Assembly: GCF_014837155.1 (NCBI RefSeq)
Contig: NZ_JACYHA010000013.1
Coordinates: 1 to 64,000, forward strand
From: Litchfieldia stipae
GTDB lineage: Bacteria > Bacillota > Bacilli > Bacillales > Bacillaceae_L
Length of the DNA stretch: 64,000 nt
Reading direction: 5' to 3'
The position numbers were made by a program, and so were the translations under genes. The notes under the pieces were generated by a model. The model ran no database searches. It was not told the DNA's origin and was given only the letters and a program-made list of their open reading frames with translations. Positions 35,205 through 44,642 of this stretch are shown piece after piece (positions within the stretch are counted from its first letter, which is position 1; the number at the start of each line of letters is the position of its first letter).

Positions 35205-35237
35205 GAAAAGCCAACGATATTGATCCCTTGGCTTTTC
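35205..35237 (-). terminator. Terminator of aspB
   Basis: A 10-bp perfect stem GAAAAGCCAA/TTGGCTTTTC with a 13-nt loop; on the minus strand it is followed by TTTTTTTATTTG. Confidence 0.85.
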
Positions 35238-35245
35238 AAGGATGA

Positions 35246-36427
35246 TTATAGCTTACTTTGAACGAACTGATTGATTCGATCAATTGCTTTTTCTAAAGAC
35301 TCTAAAGAAGTAGCATATGATAATCGAATATTATCAGGTGCACCAAATCCAGAACCTGGAATAACAGCAACCTTCACTTCATCAAGTAGACCTTTTGCAA
35401 ATTCATCTACATTTTCGAAGCCTGTTTTTACAGCAGCTTCCTTCACATTAGGAAACAAATAAAATGCTCCCTGTGGTTTAATACAGGATACTCCAGGAAT
35501 GGTTACCAGTTTCTCAAATATAATATTTAATCTTTCCTCAAAAGCCTGACGCATCTCCTCAACTGTTGCTTGAGATCCACTGTATGCGGCGATTGTTGCA
35601 TATTGTGCAATTGAAGTTGGATTTGACGTGCTATGGCTAGCTAAATTGGTCATTGCTTTTATAATCTCTTTGTTACCTGCAGCATAACCAATTCTCCAAC
35701 CAGTCATTGAATGTGACTTAGATACTCCATTAATGATGATTGTTTGCTCTTTTAATTCCGACGATATACTAGCAATTGAGATATGTTGATGTGCTCCATA
35801 AATTAACTTTTCATAAATTTCATCAGAAACGATCAAGATATCATGTCTTAAGCATACTTCACCTAGAGCAGCTAATTCTTGCTCTGTATATAACATACCT
35901 GTTGGATTACTTGGAGAATTAAGAATGAGTGCTTTAGTACGTGATGTAATTTGCTTTTCTAGATCTTCAGGTGTAATTTTAAATTCATTCTGCTCAAGAC
36001 CATCCACATATACAGGTACTCCTCCAGCTAATTTTACTTGCTCAGGGTAGCTTACCCAATATGGTGTTGGAATGATGACTTCATCTTCATCATCCAATAG
36101 AACCTGAAATAACGTATACAATGCATGCTTAGCACCAGAACAAACAATTATTTCTGATGGCTGATAAGTTATTTCTTGATCGTTTTTGAATTTCTCAATT
36201 ATTTCATTTTTTAACGATGCAAGTCCTCCAGTAGGAGTATACTTTGTATGTCCTTCAGTCATTGCTTTTACTGCAGCATCAATGATGTGTTGTGGAGTAT
36301 TAAAATCTGGTTCTCCCGCCCCAAGACCTATTACATCGTGTCCAGCTGCTTTTAATTCCTGTGCTTTGGCAGTAATTTCTAAAGTTGACGATGGTGTCAA
36401 TGCTGCCACTCTTTTTGCTAATTTCAT
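35246..36427 (-). CDS. aspB: Aspartate aminotransferase
   Basis: Class I PLP-dependent transaminase converting oxaloacetate and glutamate to aspartate and 2-oxoglutarate. The PLP Lys lies in [15 protein letters not shown] (about residue 235); the substrate-binding segment NSPSNPTG is near 170 and the Arg of RLSYATS near 372. The ATG at 36427 follows GGGGGA by nine bases and gives 393 residues, the B. subtilis length. Sits between ypmB and asnS, whose product uses asparagine made from aspartate. Confidence 0.95.
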   Translation of the reverse strand: MKLAKRVAALTPSSTLEITAKAQELKAAGHDVIGLGAGEPDFNTPQHIIDAAVKAMTEGHTKYTPTGGLASLKNEIIEKFKNDQEITYQPSEIIVCSGAKHALYTLFQVLLDDEDEVIIPTPYWVSYPEQVKLAGGVPVYVDGLEQNEFKITPEDLEKQITSRTKALILNSPSNPTGMLYTEQELAALGEVCLRHDILIVSDEIYEKLIYGAHQHISIASISSELKEQTIIINGVSKSHSMTGWRIGYAAGNKEIIKAMTNLASHSTSNPTSIAQYATIAAYSGSQATVEEMRQAFEERLNIIFEKLVTIPGVSCIKPQGAFYLFPNVKEAAVKTGFENVDEFAKGLLDEVKVAVIPGSGFGAPDNIRLSYATSLESLEKAIDRINQFVQSKL

Positions 36428-36445
36428 TTTCACGTTCCCCCTACA

Positions 36446-36949
36446 TCACGGTTTTATAATTTTCCAGTAATCTCCTGTTGAAAAAAAACTTCTATAATAA
36501 GTTATTCGATCAGTTTGATCAAGATAAATTATTTCCCAAATAGGCCGATCACTCTCGGTGGTTTCATCCCACTCGACCCCAAGCTTGATGGATCTTATTT
36601 CCTTTACATTTGTAGTAGGATTATTATCAAGCTTACTTAAAGCTTCGTCTTTATTAACTCCATCACTTTGCTTACGAATTAAGATTTGTTTCTTCGGGTC
36701 TTCTGGAACCCATACAATGGTATTTTCACCTGTTTGATCAATTCCATTGAAAACATGGTAAGCAGACGTTCCATAATATGTAGTTACTTCATTTACTGTT
36801 TGTAGCAATTCTTCTTGTTGTACTCTAGACATTGCTTTTTCTTGCTCGTCCAATTTAACATTTAAGGTCGATTTATAAATAGAAATAGCTCTCCAACTAA
36901 CTAGAATAAGGAGGACGACAAAAATAACTAACAACCATTTTTTCATCAT
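36446..36949 (-). CDS. ypmB: YpmB, membrane-anchored PepSY-like protein
   Basis: A 167-residue protein with an N-terminal membrane anchor (WLLVIFVVLLILVSW, about residues 5-19) and an extracytoplasmic domain of two PepSY-like repeats (DUF5590). The segment NKDEALSKLD (about residues 97-106) is the typical PepSY helix. It is 12 bases downstream of ypmA. Function unknown; PepSY domains are thought to inhibit peptidases or bind cations outside the membrane. Confidence 0.88.
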   Translation of the reverse strand: MMKKWLLVIFVVLLILVSWRAISIYKSTLNVKLDEQEKAMSRVQQEELLQTVNEVTTYYGTSAYHVFNGIDQTGENTIVWVPEDPKKQILIRKQSDGVNKDEALSKLDNNPTTNVKEIRSIKLGVEWDETTESDRPIWEIIYLDQTDRITYYRSFFSTGDYWKIIKP

Positions 36950-36961
36950 TTACACACTTCT

Positions 36962-37132
36962 TTATGTACGATATATTGTAAAAATCGCAGTATTTTGGGC
37001 ATTTCGGTCTAATGCTAAACCAAACATTAAATCTTGATGTTTTAATGTACGGTTCAAACTGTCAACAACTTTATATAAGTCTGGAGAATGCTCTATTTTG
37101 ATGGTTGACAGAACTTCTAATTTACTTTCCAC
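36962..37132 (-). CDS. ypmA: YpmA small conserved protein (56 aa)
   Basis: A short alpha/beta protein read from a GTG start seven bases after AGGAGG. It opens (M)ESKLEVLSTIKIEHSPDLY and ends AIFTIYRT, matching B. subtilis YpmA in length and at both ends. The promoter with an extended -10 at 37239 fits as its source, and it would lead the ypmA-ypmB-aspB run. Function unknown. Confidence 0.9.
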   Translation of the reverse strand: MESKLEVLSTIKIEHSPDLYKVVDSLNRTLKHQDLMFGLALDRNAQNTAIFTIYRT

Positions 37133-37238
37133 AAGGGATTCCTCCTATATGTATCACAAATTTTGCTACTTATATCGTTAGTGTTTCAAGGTAACAATAT
37201 AAGTACGTTCAACAAATAGTTGAAGTAATTCTTTACTC

Positions 37239-37259
37239 ATTATAACAGGTGTTCACACC
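37239..37259 (-). promoter_or_regulatory. Extended -10 promoter with operator-like palindrome before ypmA
   Basis: On the minus strand, TGTTATAAT gives an extended -10 (TATAAT at 37239-37244). No good -35 is seen. A perfect palindrome GGTGT-GA-ACACC (37248-37259) lies three bases upstream of the -10, so a bound protein would overlap polymerase. It fits the ypmA-ypmB-aspB transcript. Confidence 0.5.
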
Positions 37260-37308
37260 GTTACGTTAATAAATTTCGCAAAAATTTTCTCCTACCCTCA
37301 CACTTTTG

Positions 37309-37330
37309 CCTGTCTATGACAGGTTTTTTT
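37309..37330 (+). terminator. Plus-strand terminator without an obvious gene
   Basis: CCTGTC-TAT-GACAGG followed by seven U on the plus strand. No plus-strand gene is annotated upstream. On the minus strand the hairpin has no U-tract. It may end a small antisense or intergenic RNA. Confidence 0.65.
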
Positions 37331-37347
37331 GCATCTAAATACTGAAA

Positions 37348-37378
37348 AGAAATGCTGTTAGAAAATCACAGCATTTCT
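37348..37378 (-). terminator. Terminator overlapping the end of the MBL-fold gene
   Basis: An 11-bp perfect stem AGAAATGCTGT/ACAGCATTTCT with a 9-nt loop. The upstream arm includes the last codons and the stop of the gene; the U-tract is short (TTTTC). Confidence 0.65.
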
Positions 37379-38217
37379 ACCTGAATATGTGAAGAGCTTT
37401 CTACAGAAATCGTAATAATTTCATAATCCTCATTGTTAAATTTAATCGTAATGTTACCAAATTGTTTTGTTAAATAAATATCAATCCAAGTCTCTTGAAG
37501 CCGTTCAATCACATCTTGACTTGAATGTACTCCTCTTTTTTGAAAGATAATTGCAACCTGTGGATCAATATGCTCAACAAACGGTTCAGATGTACCTCCA
37601 TTGTGTGCAAAATCGGCAACTTTTAAGATATTAACAGTGGATAAATCAAGTTTTTCTAGAAGCGCATTTTCAATTTCTATATCTGCACTTGTCATATATA
37701 AAACTTGATTGTTATGAAAGGTAAACAATAGATCCATTCCGATTGATTGAGTATTTTCGTTTCCTTGGATAACATGAGTATTCAAGCCCGGTAACAATTC
37801 AACTTTTTGACCAGTTTTCCACTTTTCATGACGACCTTCAAAGGTAGTAGGATAATTTTGACTAGTTATGATTTCTCCAATCATGTAATTAGTCGATAAC
37901 CACTCGGTATTTGAATTATATTCAGGGTCATTCTTTGTAACGATTAATGTATCAATTGCTTTGATATCATATAGTTTAAGATGACGTTGCAATTCTAGTT
38001 GAGTGTTGGGTCCACCTGTATTTACCAAAATGGTTTGCCCATTCCCATGTTGTATTAATAATGCTTCCCCACTAGTTAAATCTAGAAATGTCATTGCTAC
38101 TTGGTCTTGCTTAAGCTTTAAATCAACTTTTTCTATATCTGTAGGAACATCATTACTAGAAAACGCCATTAAAAGAATACAGAATACACAGTTTAGAAAT
38201 AAAGTGAATTTATTCAA
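37366..38217 (-). CDS. Exported ComEC-like metallo-beta-lactamase-fold protein, degenerate
   Basis: A 283-residue protein with a signal peptide or anchor (FTLFLNCVFCILLMAFS, residues 4-20). The fold matches the C-terminal hydrolase domain of ComEC: QVAMTFLDLTSGEALLIQHG (about 39-58) and GQTILVNTGGP (about 60) correspond to the F-x-D-VGQGDA and D-T-G motifs, and VADFAHNGGTSEPFV (about 199) to the K-x-x-HHGS segment. The metal motif H-x-H-x-D-H is missing: at its place reads TKNDPEYNS. So it is probably not a hydrolase. TTG start after GGAGG. Inserted between dinG and ypmA. Confidence 0.7.
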   Translation of the reverse strand: MNKFTLFLNCVFCILLMAFSSNDVPTDIEKVDLKLKQDQVAMTFLDLTSGEALLIQHGNGQTILVNTGGPNTQLELQRHLKLYDIKAIDTLIVTKNDPEYNSNTEWLSTNYMIGEIITSQNYPTTFEGRHEKWKTGQKVELLPGLNTHVIQGNENTQSIGMDLLFTFHNNQVLYMTSADIEIENALLEKLDLSTVNILKVADFAHNGGTSEPFVEHIDPQVAIIFQKRGVHSSQDVIERLQETWIDIYLTKQFGNITIKFNNEDYEIITISVESSSHIQVEML

Positions 38218-38275
38218 TCCAATCCTCCACCTTAATGCTTCTCTTCTATCTAATTTTAGTTTTCCCTCTACCTAT

Positions 38276-41062
38276 TTAGGATAACCATTTATCTACATTT
38301 TTTAATAAATCGTTCAAATTATCGTCCATTACTGATACTTCAGGCAATGAACTTAAAAAACGCTTTCCATAACTTGTTGTTTTAATACGATGGTCCATGA
38401 CAAATACAATTCCTTTATCATGGTTTGACCTAATTAAACGCCCAAAGCCTTGTTTAAAACGCATAATCGCTTCTGGAAGCGCTAATTCAGAAAATGGATT
38501 CCCACCACTTTCAATTATTTTTTCAGACTTTGCTTTATAAAGAGGCTCATTAGGTGGTGTAAATGGTAATCGTACAATTACAACTGTAGATAACTGATCC
38601 CCGCTAATATCAATTCCTTCCCAAAAGCTGTTCGTTCCTAATAAAATCGATTTATCAAATGCCTTAAAATTCTTTGTTAATTTCGCTTTGCTGCCTCCAC
38701 TAATCCCTTGAGCAATTACAATATACTCCTCCAAACTGGAAGAGCTTTTCAAGATATTATATGTTCGTCTCAACATCTCCGTTGATGTAAATAGAACTAA
38801 CATTCTCCCTTTTGTTACTTGAGCAATTTCAATGATATGTTTAGATAATGCTTCAATAAAGATATGTTCATTCTTTTTATTATTAACATCAGGTAGATCA
38901 TTAGGAATCATAATCACAGCCTGTTTTTTATAATCGAATGGTGATTTAAGCCTTAAAGTTAATGGATTAAAATCCTTAAGTCCTAGATTTTCTATCATGT
39001 AATCGAAGGAATCCCACACAGTTAATGTAGCTGAAGTGAGTAAAACACTTTTTTTGGAAGCAAAGAATCGATCTGCAAGGGATTCTGCAACATTTATAGG
39101 TTGACTATAGATGGTCGTTGCATTTTTTGCACCCTTCCACTCTCCTTCTATCCAAGTCACTGTTTCTTTTTGATCCATAACCAAAAGCGAATATAAAGAA
39201 TTCAAATGATGAGTTAACCTTTGTATCGCTCCTTTATAATCAGAGAAGGTTCCTAGCTGAAAAGGAGTAATCATATGCGAGTTAGAATTTATGATCTGCC
39301 ATTGTTGATTGACTAGTTTATTTAATTTGTCTTTTTGCATTAAACTTATATTTAAAATATTATTTATTTCTGACCATTGTTTACTTTGCTCCAATTGAGA
39401 ACGGAATTGATAGCTTGACTGACTCAATTCTTTTGTATGTGACGATTCAAGAACGTACGATCTTATCATACGAAACAGTTCATCCATCATTGCTTTTAAT
39501 TCTTTTATGATTAAGTCAACATGTTTGAACGACTTTCCTTCATCACCTATTGATTTAAAAATCCTCTCACACTTAGATGCTAGTTGATTACTTTCCACTG
39601 TCCCAAGTTGACTAAGAATGGCATGTATTTGTAAATAATTTATTCTTTCCCCAAAGTGGCGACTAGCAATTTGTTCTAGATGGTGCCCTTCATCAATCAC
39701 AAGATATTCATAATGAGGAATTAACTCTTGATCATGTGTAAGGTCTGATAAGAGTAGAGCATGATTTGTGATTATGATATTTGCTTTTTTGGCTCTATTA
39801 CTTGCTCTTTCATAAAAGCACCATGTTTTCCAAGGATCGTCTTTAATAATAGCTGAAACAGAATCAATATTAACGGTTTCCCAAAATAGTTGTCCGCCAG
39901 AAGGCAAATTGAGTTCTTCTACATCAGCAGTCCTTGTTTCAGTTAACCACACAAGAATCTGACATTTTGTAAGGACCGTATCATAATTATTATCGAATTC
40001 ATATAATGATTGCTCAAATTTCCTTAATGATAAATAATGTGATTTACCTTTGAGTAACGCAAAGGTAAAGGAAACTGGGAGAAGACGGCTAACCATTGGT
40101 AAATCCTGATCTAATAATTGCTGCTGTAACTGAATCGTATTAGTGCTTATTACCACCCGTTTTTGTTCATTTATAGAAAAAAGGATGCTCGGAAGTAAAT
40201 AGGCAAGTGTTTTGCCAATTCCAGTACCACCTTCTATCAAACCATGTTGATTTGATTCTTGTATTTGATTAACAAAATCCATCATTTCAATTTGTTCTGC
40301 TCTAAAGCTGAAATCGATATGACTTAATCCGAAATTCTGTTTGTATTCATTGTAAGAAATTCTTGGGCTTTCTTTCACTTCAACCTCTAATTGTTTTCTT
40401 ATGGCAATTCCTCTAAAAATATCGAAATTTATATGATCATTGTTTACCTTAGAGGATTTCCAACGAATTTGTTCTTCAATTATTATGTAAAGATCACTTT
40501 TTAATCCTTTAGTTAAAGTTAATAATTTTTGACAAGTTACAAGTGGGAGCTTTTGCAACTTCTCCAATATTTTCAAAAGCAGTTCTGCAGTCACTTCTGC
40601 ATCACTATCTGCTCGATGTGGTTGAATATGACTTAGTGAAAGATTATCAGCTAAATGACTTAATTTATAGCTATCCACACTCGGCATCATGATTCTCGAT
40701 AATTCAACAGTATCTAATGATGGACCTTTGAATGTTGGAAACCCATGGTTTTCTAACTCTACTTGTAGGAATGACAAATCAAATGGTACATTATGAGCGA
40801 CGAAATAAGCATTTTCTAACATTGATACAATTTCAGGTGCAATGATTTCAAATGTAGGTGCATGCTTTACTATATCATTTGAAATACCTGTTAGCTGTTC
40901 AATAAAAGCTGGAATGGTTCGATTCGGATTAATAAAGCTCGAGAAACGCTCGCATATTACCCCATCCTCAATGACAACTGCAGCAAATTGGATAATCCGA
41001 TCCCCTTTTTTAGGTGTATTACCAGTTGTTTCTATATCAACGACAACAAAACGATTGTTCAA
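38276..41062 (-). CDS. dinG: DinG-type helicase with DEDDh 3'-5' exonuclease domain
   Basis: The N-terminal 170 residues are a DnaQ-like exonuclease: FVVVDIETTG (D-x-E, about 4-13), FVAHNVPFDLSF (about 91) and HRADSDAEVT (about 151) give the DEDDh residues. The helicase follows, with GGTGIGKTLAYLLP (about 274), DEGHHLE (about 463) and the C-terminal FGRLIRS (about 886). The iron-sulphur cysteines of E. coli DinG are lacking, as in staphylococcal DinG. I chose the TTG at 41062 (928 residues): the opening NNRFVVVD then matches B. subtilis DinG, and AAGGTGG lies upstream. Confidence 0.93.
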   Translation of the reverse strand: MNNRFVVVDIETTGNTPKKGDRIIQFAAVVIEDGVICERFSSFINPNRTIPAFIEQLTGISNDIVKHAPTFEIIAPEIVSMLENAYFVAHNVPFDLSFLQVELENHGFPTFKGPSLDTVELSRIMMPSVDSYKLSHLADNLSLSHIQPHRADSDAEVTAELLLKILEKLQKLPLVTCQKLLTLTKGLKSDLYIIIEEQIRWKSSKVNNDHINFDIFRGIAIRKQLEVEVKESPRISYNEYKQNFGLSHIDFSFRAEQIEMMDFVNQIQESNQHGLIEGGTGIGKTLAYLLPSILFSINEQKRVVISTNTIQLQQQLLDQDLPMVSRLLPVSFTFALLKGKSHYLSLRKFEQSLYEFDNNYDTVLTKCQILVWLTETRTADVEELNLPSGGQLFWETVNIDSVSAIIKDDPWKTWCFYERASNRAKKANIIITNHALLLSDLTHDQELIPHYEYLVIDEGHHLEQIASRHFGERINYLQIHAILSQLGTVESNQLASKCERIFKSIGDEGKSFKHVDLIIKELKAMMDELFRMIRSYVLESSHTKELSQSSYQFRSQLEQSKQWSEINNILNISLMQKDKLNKLVNQQWQIINSNSHMITPFQLGTFSDYKGAIQRLTHHLNSLYSLLVMDQKETVTWIEGEWKGAKNATTIYSQPINVAESLADRFFASKKSVLLTSATLTVWDSFDYMIENLGLKDFNPLTLRLKSPFDYKKQAVIMIPNDLPDVNNKKNEHIFIEALSKHIIEIAQVTKGRMLVLFTSTEMLRRTYNILKSSSSLEEYIVIAQGISGGSKAKLTKNFKAFDKSILLGTNSFWEGIDISGDQLSTVVIVRLPFTPPNEPLYKAKSEKIIESGGNPFSELALPEAIMRFKQGFGRLIRSNHDKGIVFVMDHRIKTTSYGKRFLSSLPEVSVMDDNLNDLLKNVDKWLS

Positions 41063-41161
41063 TGTTTTCACCACCTTACATTTCCATATCTATATCATTT
41101 CTATTATTATGTAATATCTTCAAATAAGTTAATTATTTTGTATGAATAATGGCAATTTAAA

Positions 41162-41183
41162 AACCCCCAAAATAATGGGGGTT
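41162..41183 (-). terminator. Terminator of the panBCD operon
   Basis: A 7-bp perfect stem AACCCCC/GGGGGTT with an 8-nt loop, followed on the minus strand by TTTTAAATT. Confidence 0.8.
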
Positions 41184-41187
41184 ATCA

Positions 41188-41571
41188 TTATAATACAGTA
41201 GCAGCTGGTTCATTTCCAATCAATTGTTTAATTCGGTTATTTTCATCCATAATGGCAACCTTTGGTTCATGTGTCGCAACTTTTTCTTCTGAAACAAGCG
41301 CATAAGAAATGACAATAATAATATCGCCTTCTTGAACAAGTCTAGCGGCAGCACCATTTAGACAAAAAGTTCCGCTTCCTCTTGGTCCTGGAATAATGTA
41401 AGTCTCAAGTCTTGCTCCATTATTATTATTGACAATTTGAACCTTTTCATTAGCTAGCATGCCAACTGCATCTAATATATCTTCATCGATAGTTATACTA
41501 CCAACATAATTTAAATTCGCTTCAGTTACACGTGCACGGTGAATCTTTGCACTCATCATCGTACGAAACAA
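41188..41571 (-). CDS. panD: Aspartate 1-decarboxylase
   Basis: Makes beta-alanine from aspartate for pantothenate. It is a pyruvoyl enzyme made as a proenzyme that cleaves itself between Gly24 and Ser25 in [11 protein letters not shown]. All 127 residues, including [14 protein letters not shown]-like and NGAAARLVQ segments, match the family length. TTG start nine bases after GAGGGGG. Last gene of panB-panC-panD, 32 bases after panC, followed by a terminator. Confidence 0.97.
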   Translation of the reverse strand: MFRTMMSAKIHRARVTEANLNYVGSITIDEDILDAVGMLANEKVQIVNNNNGARLETYIIPGPRGSGTFCLNGAAARLVQEGDIIIVISYALVSEEKVATHEPKVAIMDENNRIKQLIGNEPAATVL

Positions 41572-41603
41572 CGTTGTTTCCCCCTCTTAAAGAGCTTATA
41601 AAT

Positions 41604-42464
41604 TTAATTATTGATATGTTTAATATCAAATGTAATATTATCAATTAGTCGAGCTTTTGTAAACTTAACAGCGACTGCAATGATGGTTTTTCCAGAAAGT
41701 ACTTGTATTGGTTCTAACTCTGGATAGTTTAGGATTTCAACATAATCGATTTCCCCTGATGTATGCTTGGAAATATGTTCCGACACTGCCAATTGTAATG
41801 TACGAACATCATATTCACCTTGTTCAACTAACGATTTCGCCCGCTTTAATGCCTCATATAATTGTGGCGCTTCATTTCGCTCTTGATCTGATAAATATAC
41901 ATTTCTAGAGCTCTTTGCTAGTCCATCTTCCTCACGCACAATGTCAACTGGTACGAGAGTAATTGGAAAATTAAAATCCTCTATAATGCTTTCGATAATT
42001 GCCACTTGCTGTGCATCCTTCATTCCAAAATAAGCTCTATTAGGTTGTGTGATATTAAATAATTTAATAAGGACTGTTGCAACTCCATCAAAATGACCTT
42101 CTCGTTTTTGACCACAAAGTACATTCACTTTGTTTAAGACCTTAACATGAAAAGAAAAAGTATCCTTATACATTTCTTCTACTTGAGGGTAAAAAATGAT
42201 ATCAACACCATTATTTTTAGCTAATCGTTCATCTCTTTCAAAGTCTCGTGGATAGGAGTCAAAGTCCTCATTTGGTCCAAATTGAAGAGGATTAACGAAC
42301 ACACTCATAATGACAAGATCATTTTCTTTTCTTGCATGATGGACTAAAGACATATGACCTTCATGTAAATAACCCATTGTTGGTACAAAACCAATTGATT
42401 TTTTCTCCTCACGATACTTTAGTACTTCTTTTTGAAGTTCTTTTGCAGATGTGATGATTTTCAT
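41604..42464 (-). CDS. panC: Pantothenate synthetase
   Basis: ATP-dependent ligation of pantoate with beta-alanine. Nucleotidyltransferase fold: the HIGH-like motif lies in [14 protein letters not shown] (about residues 28-41), then [16 protein letters not shown] (about 69-84) and the K-M-S-K-S-like loop [10 protein letters not shown] (about 182). 286 residues, normal. The ATG overlaps the panB stop as ATGA, so the two are translationally coupled. Confidence 0.97.
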   Translation of the reverse strand: MKIITSAKELQKEVLKYREEKKSIGFVPTMGYLHEGHMSLVHHARKENDLVIMSVFVNPLQFGPNEDFDSYPRDFERDERLAKNNGVDIIFYPQVEEMYKDTFSFHVKVLNKVNVLCGQKREGHFDGVATVLIKLFNITQPNRAYFGMKDAQQVAIIESIIEDFNFPITLVPVDIVREEDGLAKSSRNVYLSDQERNEAPQLYEALKRAKSLVEQGEYDVRTLQLAVSEHISKHTSGEIDYVEILNYPELEPIQVLSGKTIIAVAVKFTKARLIDNITFDIKHINN

Positions 42465-43300
42465 TTATTTTTTCCTCCATAAAGGGAAGTTAGCTGTTCT
42501 TCTTTCATCGTGAATGTATATTCTTCACTTGGAAAGCTTAAGCTCTTCACTTCAGATACATATTGCTTTAAGCCCCCGACAATTTCCTCATCAACCGAAG
42601 CAAACTGTTTCACGAATTTAGGAACTCTTCCAACACCATATGAGATGACATCATGATATACTAGCACCTGACCATCTGTTTGATTACCAGCACCAATACC
42701 GATCGTAGGTATAGTCAATTCATTAGTAACAACTTCTGCTAATTGTCTCGGTACACATTCAAGAACAAGAGCAATGGCTCCAGCAGCTTCGCATTTTTGA
42801 GCATCCTCTATTAATTTACGAGCGCTTTCAGCATCCTTCCCTTGTACCTTATAACCTCCGAGTACACCAACAGCTTGAGGGGTTAATCCAAGGTGTGCCA
42901 CAACTGGTATTCCAGCCTCCGTTAATTGTTTAATCACTTGTATGACATCATTAGCACCTTCGACTTTTACAGCATGTGCACCTGCTTCTTGAATAATTCT
43001 AGCGGCATTTTTCAACGTATCTACCATGGAGATGTGGTATGACATAAAAGGCATATCAGTAACGATAAATGTATTTTTCGCTCCTCTCTTAACAGCCTTA
43101 GTATGGTGTACCATATCATCAACTGTTACAGGAATGGTTGAATCATAGCCTAGAACAACCATCCCAAGAGAGTCCCCAACTAAAATCATATCAACATCAG
43201 CTTCTTCTGCATGTTTTGCTGATGGATAATCATAAGCCGTTAACATTACAATCGGGTCCTTCGTTTCTTTCATTTTGCTAAAATCTGTTGATTGCTTCAT
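42461..43300 (-). CDS. panB: Ketopantoate hydroxymethyltransferase
   Basis: Transfers a hydroxymethyl group from methylene-tetrahydrofolate to 2-oxoisovalerate, the first committed step of pantothenate synthesis. TIM barrel with [16 protein letters not shown] (about residue 19), [16 protein letters not shown] (about 41; metal Asp) and VEGANDV (about 113). 279 residues, normal. AGGAGG lies seven bases before the ATG. It leads panBCD. The 355-base gap before it holds a hairpin that may be a leader regulatory RNA. Confidence 0.97.
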   Translation of the reverse strand: MKQSTDFSKMKETKDPIVMLTAYDYPSAKHAEEADVDMILVGDSLGMVVLGYDSTIPVTVDDMVHHTKAVKRGAKNTFIVTDMPFMSYHISMVDTLKNAARIIQEAGAHAVKVEGANDVIQVIKQLTEAGIPVVAHLGLTPQAVGVLGGYKVQGKDAESARKLIEDAQKCEAAGAIALVLECVPRQLAEVVTNELTIPTIGIGAGNQTDGQVLVYHDVISYGVGRVPKFVKQFASVDEEIVGGLKQYVSEVKSLSFPSEEYTFTMKEEQLTSLYGGKNK

Positions 43301-43444
43301 AATTACTCCTCCTTTTTAAGAGGAAATGAACAACCGATGCTATTTATCAAGCATAAAAAGAGACAATCCTAAAGCACATGTATTCTTATACTTATCCCTT
43401 TGTTTTTACTAGGAACAGTAATAAGAAGTACAAAATATACTTTT

Positions 43445-43497
43445 GGACAGTCTCTCGGATATGAATGTAAATTCGGTTATAATTCATCCCTCTGTCC
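43445..43497 (-). promoter_or_regulatory. Structured leader element before panB (candidate Pan-type RNA motif)
   Basis: Read on the minus strand, GGACAG/CTGTCC closes a two-part hairpin whose inner stem is GGATGAAT/ATTCATATCC with a two-base AT bulge, around a 15-nt apex. It lies about 145-200 bases before panB. Rfam's Pan motif is a panB-operon leader hairpin with bulged adenosines; position and general shape agree, but I could not align it. Confidence 0.45.
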
Positions 43498-43553
43498 TAG
43501 TCCCTATGTTTGGATCAAGGCAGAAATCACATATTTGAACATAAAAAAACTTC

Positions 43554-43578
43554 ATCCATTGGTGTAGTTCCTATGGAT
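43554..43578 (-). terminator. Terminator downstream of birA
   Basis: Minus strand stem ATCCAT/ATGGAT with a 13-nt loop, then GAAG and seven U. The stem is short; it ends birA transcripts before the panB leader. Confidence 0.6.
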
Positions 43579-43655
43579 ACCACCCAATTCATTTGAATTA
43601 TATCAATAGTTGGTTCTTTTTTCTAGCAAAATCACTTACTTTAAATTAGATTGCT

Positions 43656-44642
43656 CTAATTAGGAAGTAACTCAATATCTGCGGAATAAATCAAATGAAC
43701 CTCACCATCATCTGACTGTAGCCTCAATACACCCTCATCAGTAATCCCTAGTGCACGACCTTTTATTGATCCCTGCAGTGTTCTAGCTACGATTTGTTGA
43801 CCAATAGTAACAGCGTAGCTTTCCCATAATAGTTTAATCACGTTAAACCCATTATCTAAATATGTATAATACAGCTTTTCAATATGGAATAACATTTGTT
43901 GTAGAAGCAGTGCTCGGTCGATCTTCTCTCCATTGATAATCGCCAAAGAAGTAGCAATCTCTTTAAGAGAATCAGGAAACTGATCGATAGACTGATTAAC
44001 ATTAACACCAATTCCAATAATGACCGAATTAATTCGATCTGATTCTGCTTGTAATTCAGTTAATATCCCAACTACTTTCTTTCCAGAAACCAAAATATCA
44101 TTAGGCCATTTAATATCTGGTTCAATTCCTGTTACTTCTTGAATTGCTCGTACAACTCCTACTGCTGCCAATAGAGTTAATTGAGGAGCATTCATTGGTG
44201 GAATATTAGGCCGTAGAATAAGGCTCATCCAGATTCCAGTATACTTAGGCGAGTGCCATTTGCGATCCAGTCTGCCTCGTCCTTCAGTTTGCTCCTCGGT
44301 TACGACAATTGTACCTTCTGGAGCATTCTCATAGGCGTATCTATGTGCAAGCTTTTGTGTCGAAGGTAACGTATCCTCGAAATAGATTTTAGATCCTAAA
44401 CTTTTCGTTTGCAATCCTAATTGAATTTCATTTGCTGATATTTTATCAGGCTTACTTATAATTTGATAGCCTAGCTTTCGAACTGCATTTACTTCATAGC
44501 CTTCTGACCGTAAATCTTCTATATGCTTCCATACAGCTGTTCTTGAACAACCTAATTTTTCGCTAATTTTTTGACCTGAAATATATTCAGACTCTGAATG
44601 AGAGAATAGCTCTAATAATTTCTTTCTTATTTCAGTTTGCAA
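43656..44642 (-). CDS. birA: Biotin operon repressor / biotin-protein ligase BirA
   Basis: Bifunctional. The N-terminal winged helix (GQKISEKLGCSRTAVWKHIE, about residues 23-42) binds biotin operators; the ligase domain makes biotinyl-5'-AMP and loads it on carboxylases (GRGRLDRKWHSP, about 117, nucleotide loop; KWPNDILVSGKKVVGIL, about 172, catalytic Lys). I chose the TTG at 44642, about 11 bases after AAAGGAG, because the GTG at 44654 lies within that site and the homologue begins at the same place. 328 residues. Its 5' end overlaps the end of cca. Confidence 0.93.
   Translation of the reverse strand: MQTEIRKKLLELFSHSESEYISGQKISEKLGCSRTAVWKHIEDLRSEGYEVNAVRKLGYQIISKPDKISANEIQLGLQTKSLGSKIYFEDTLPSTQKLAHRYAYENAPEGTIVVTEEQTEGRGRLDRKWHSPKYTGIWMSLILRPNIPPMNAPQLTLLAAVGVVRAIQEVTGIEPDIKWPNDILVSGKKVVGILTELQAESDRINSVIIGIGVNVNQSIDQFPDSLKEIATSLAIINGEKIDRALLLQQMLFHIEKLYYTYLDNGFNVIKLLWESYAVTIGQQIVARTLQGSIKGRALGITDEGVLRLQSDDGEVHLIYSADIELLPN

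Noticed and set aside
43540-43600. T-box-like sequence (GGGTGGTATCC followed by a hairpin and seven U) downstream of birA
   Set aside because: An extra base breaks the T-box core. No specifier stem can fit without lying inside birA, and the next gene, panB, is about 250 bases away. It is better read as the birA terminator.
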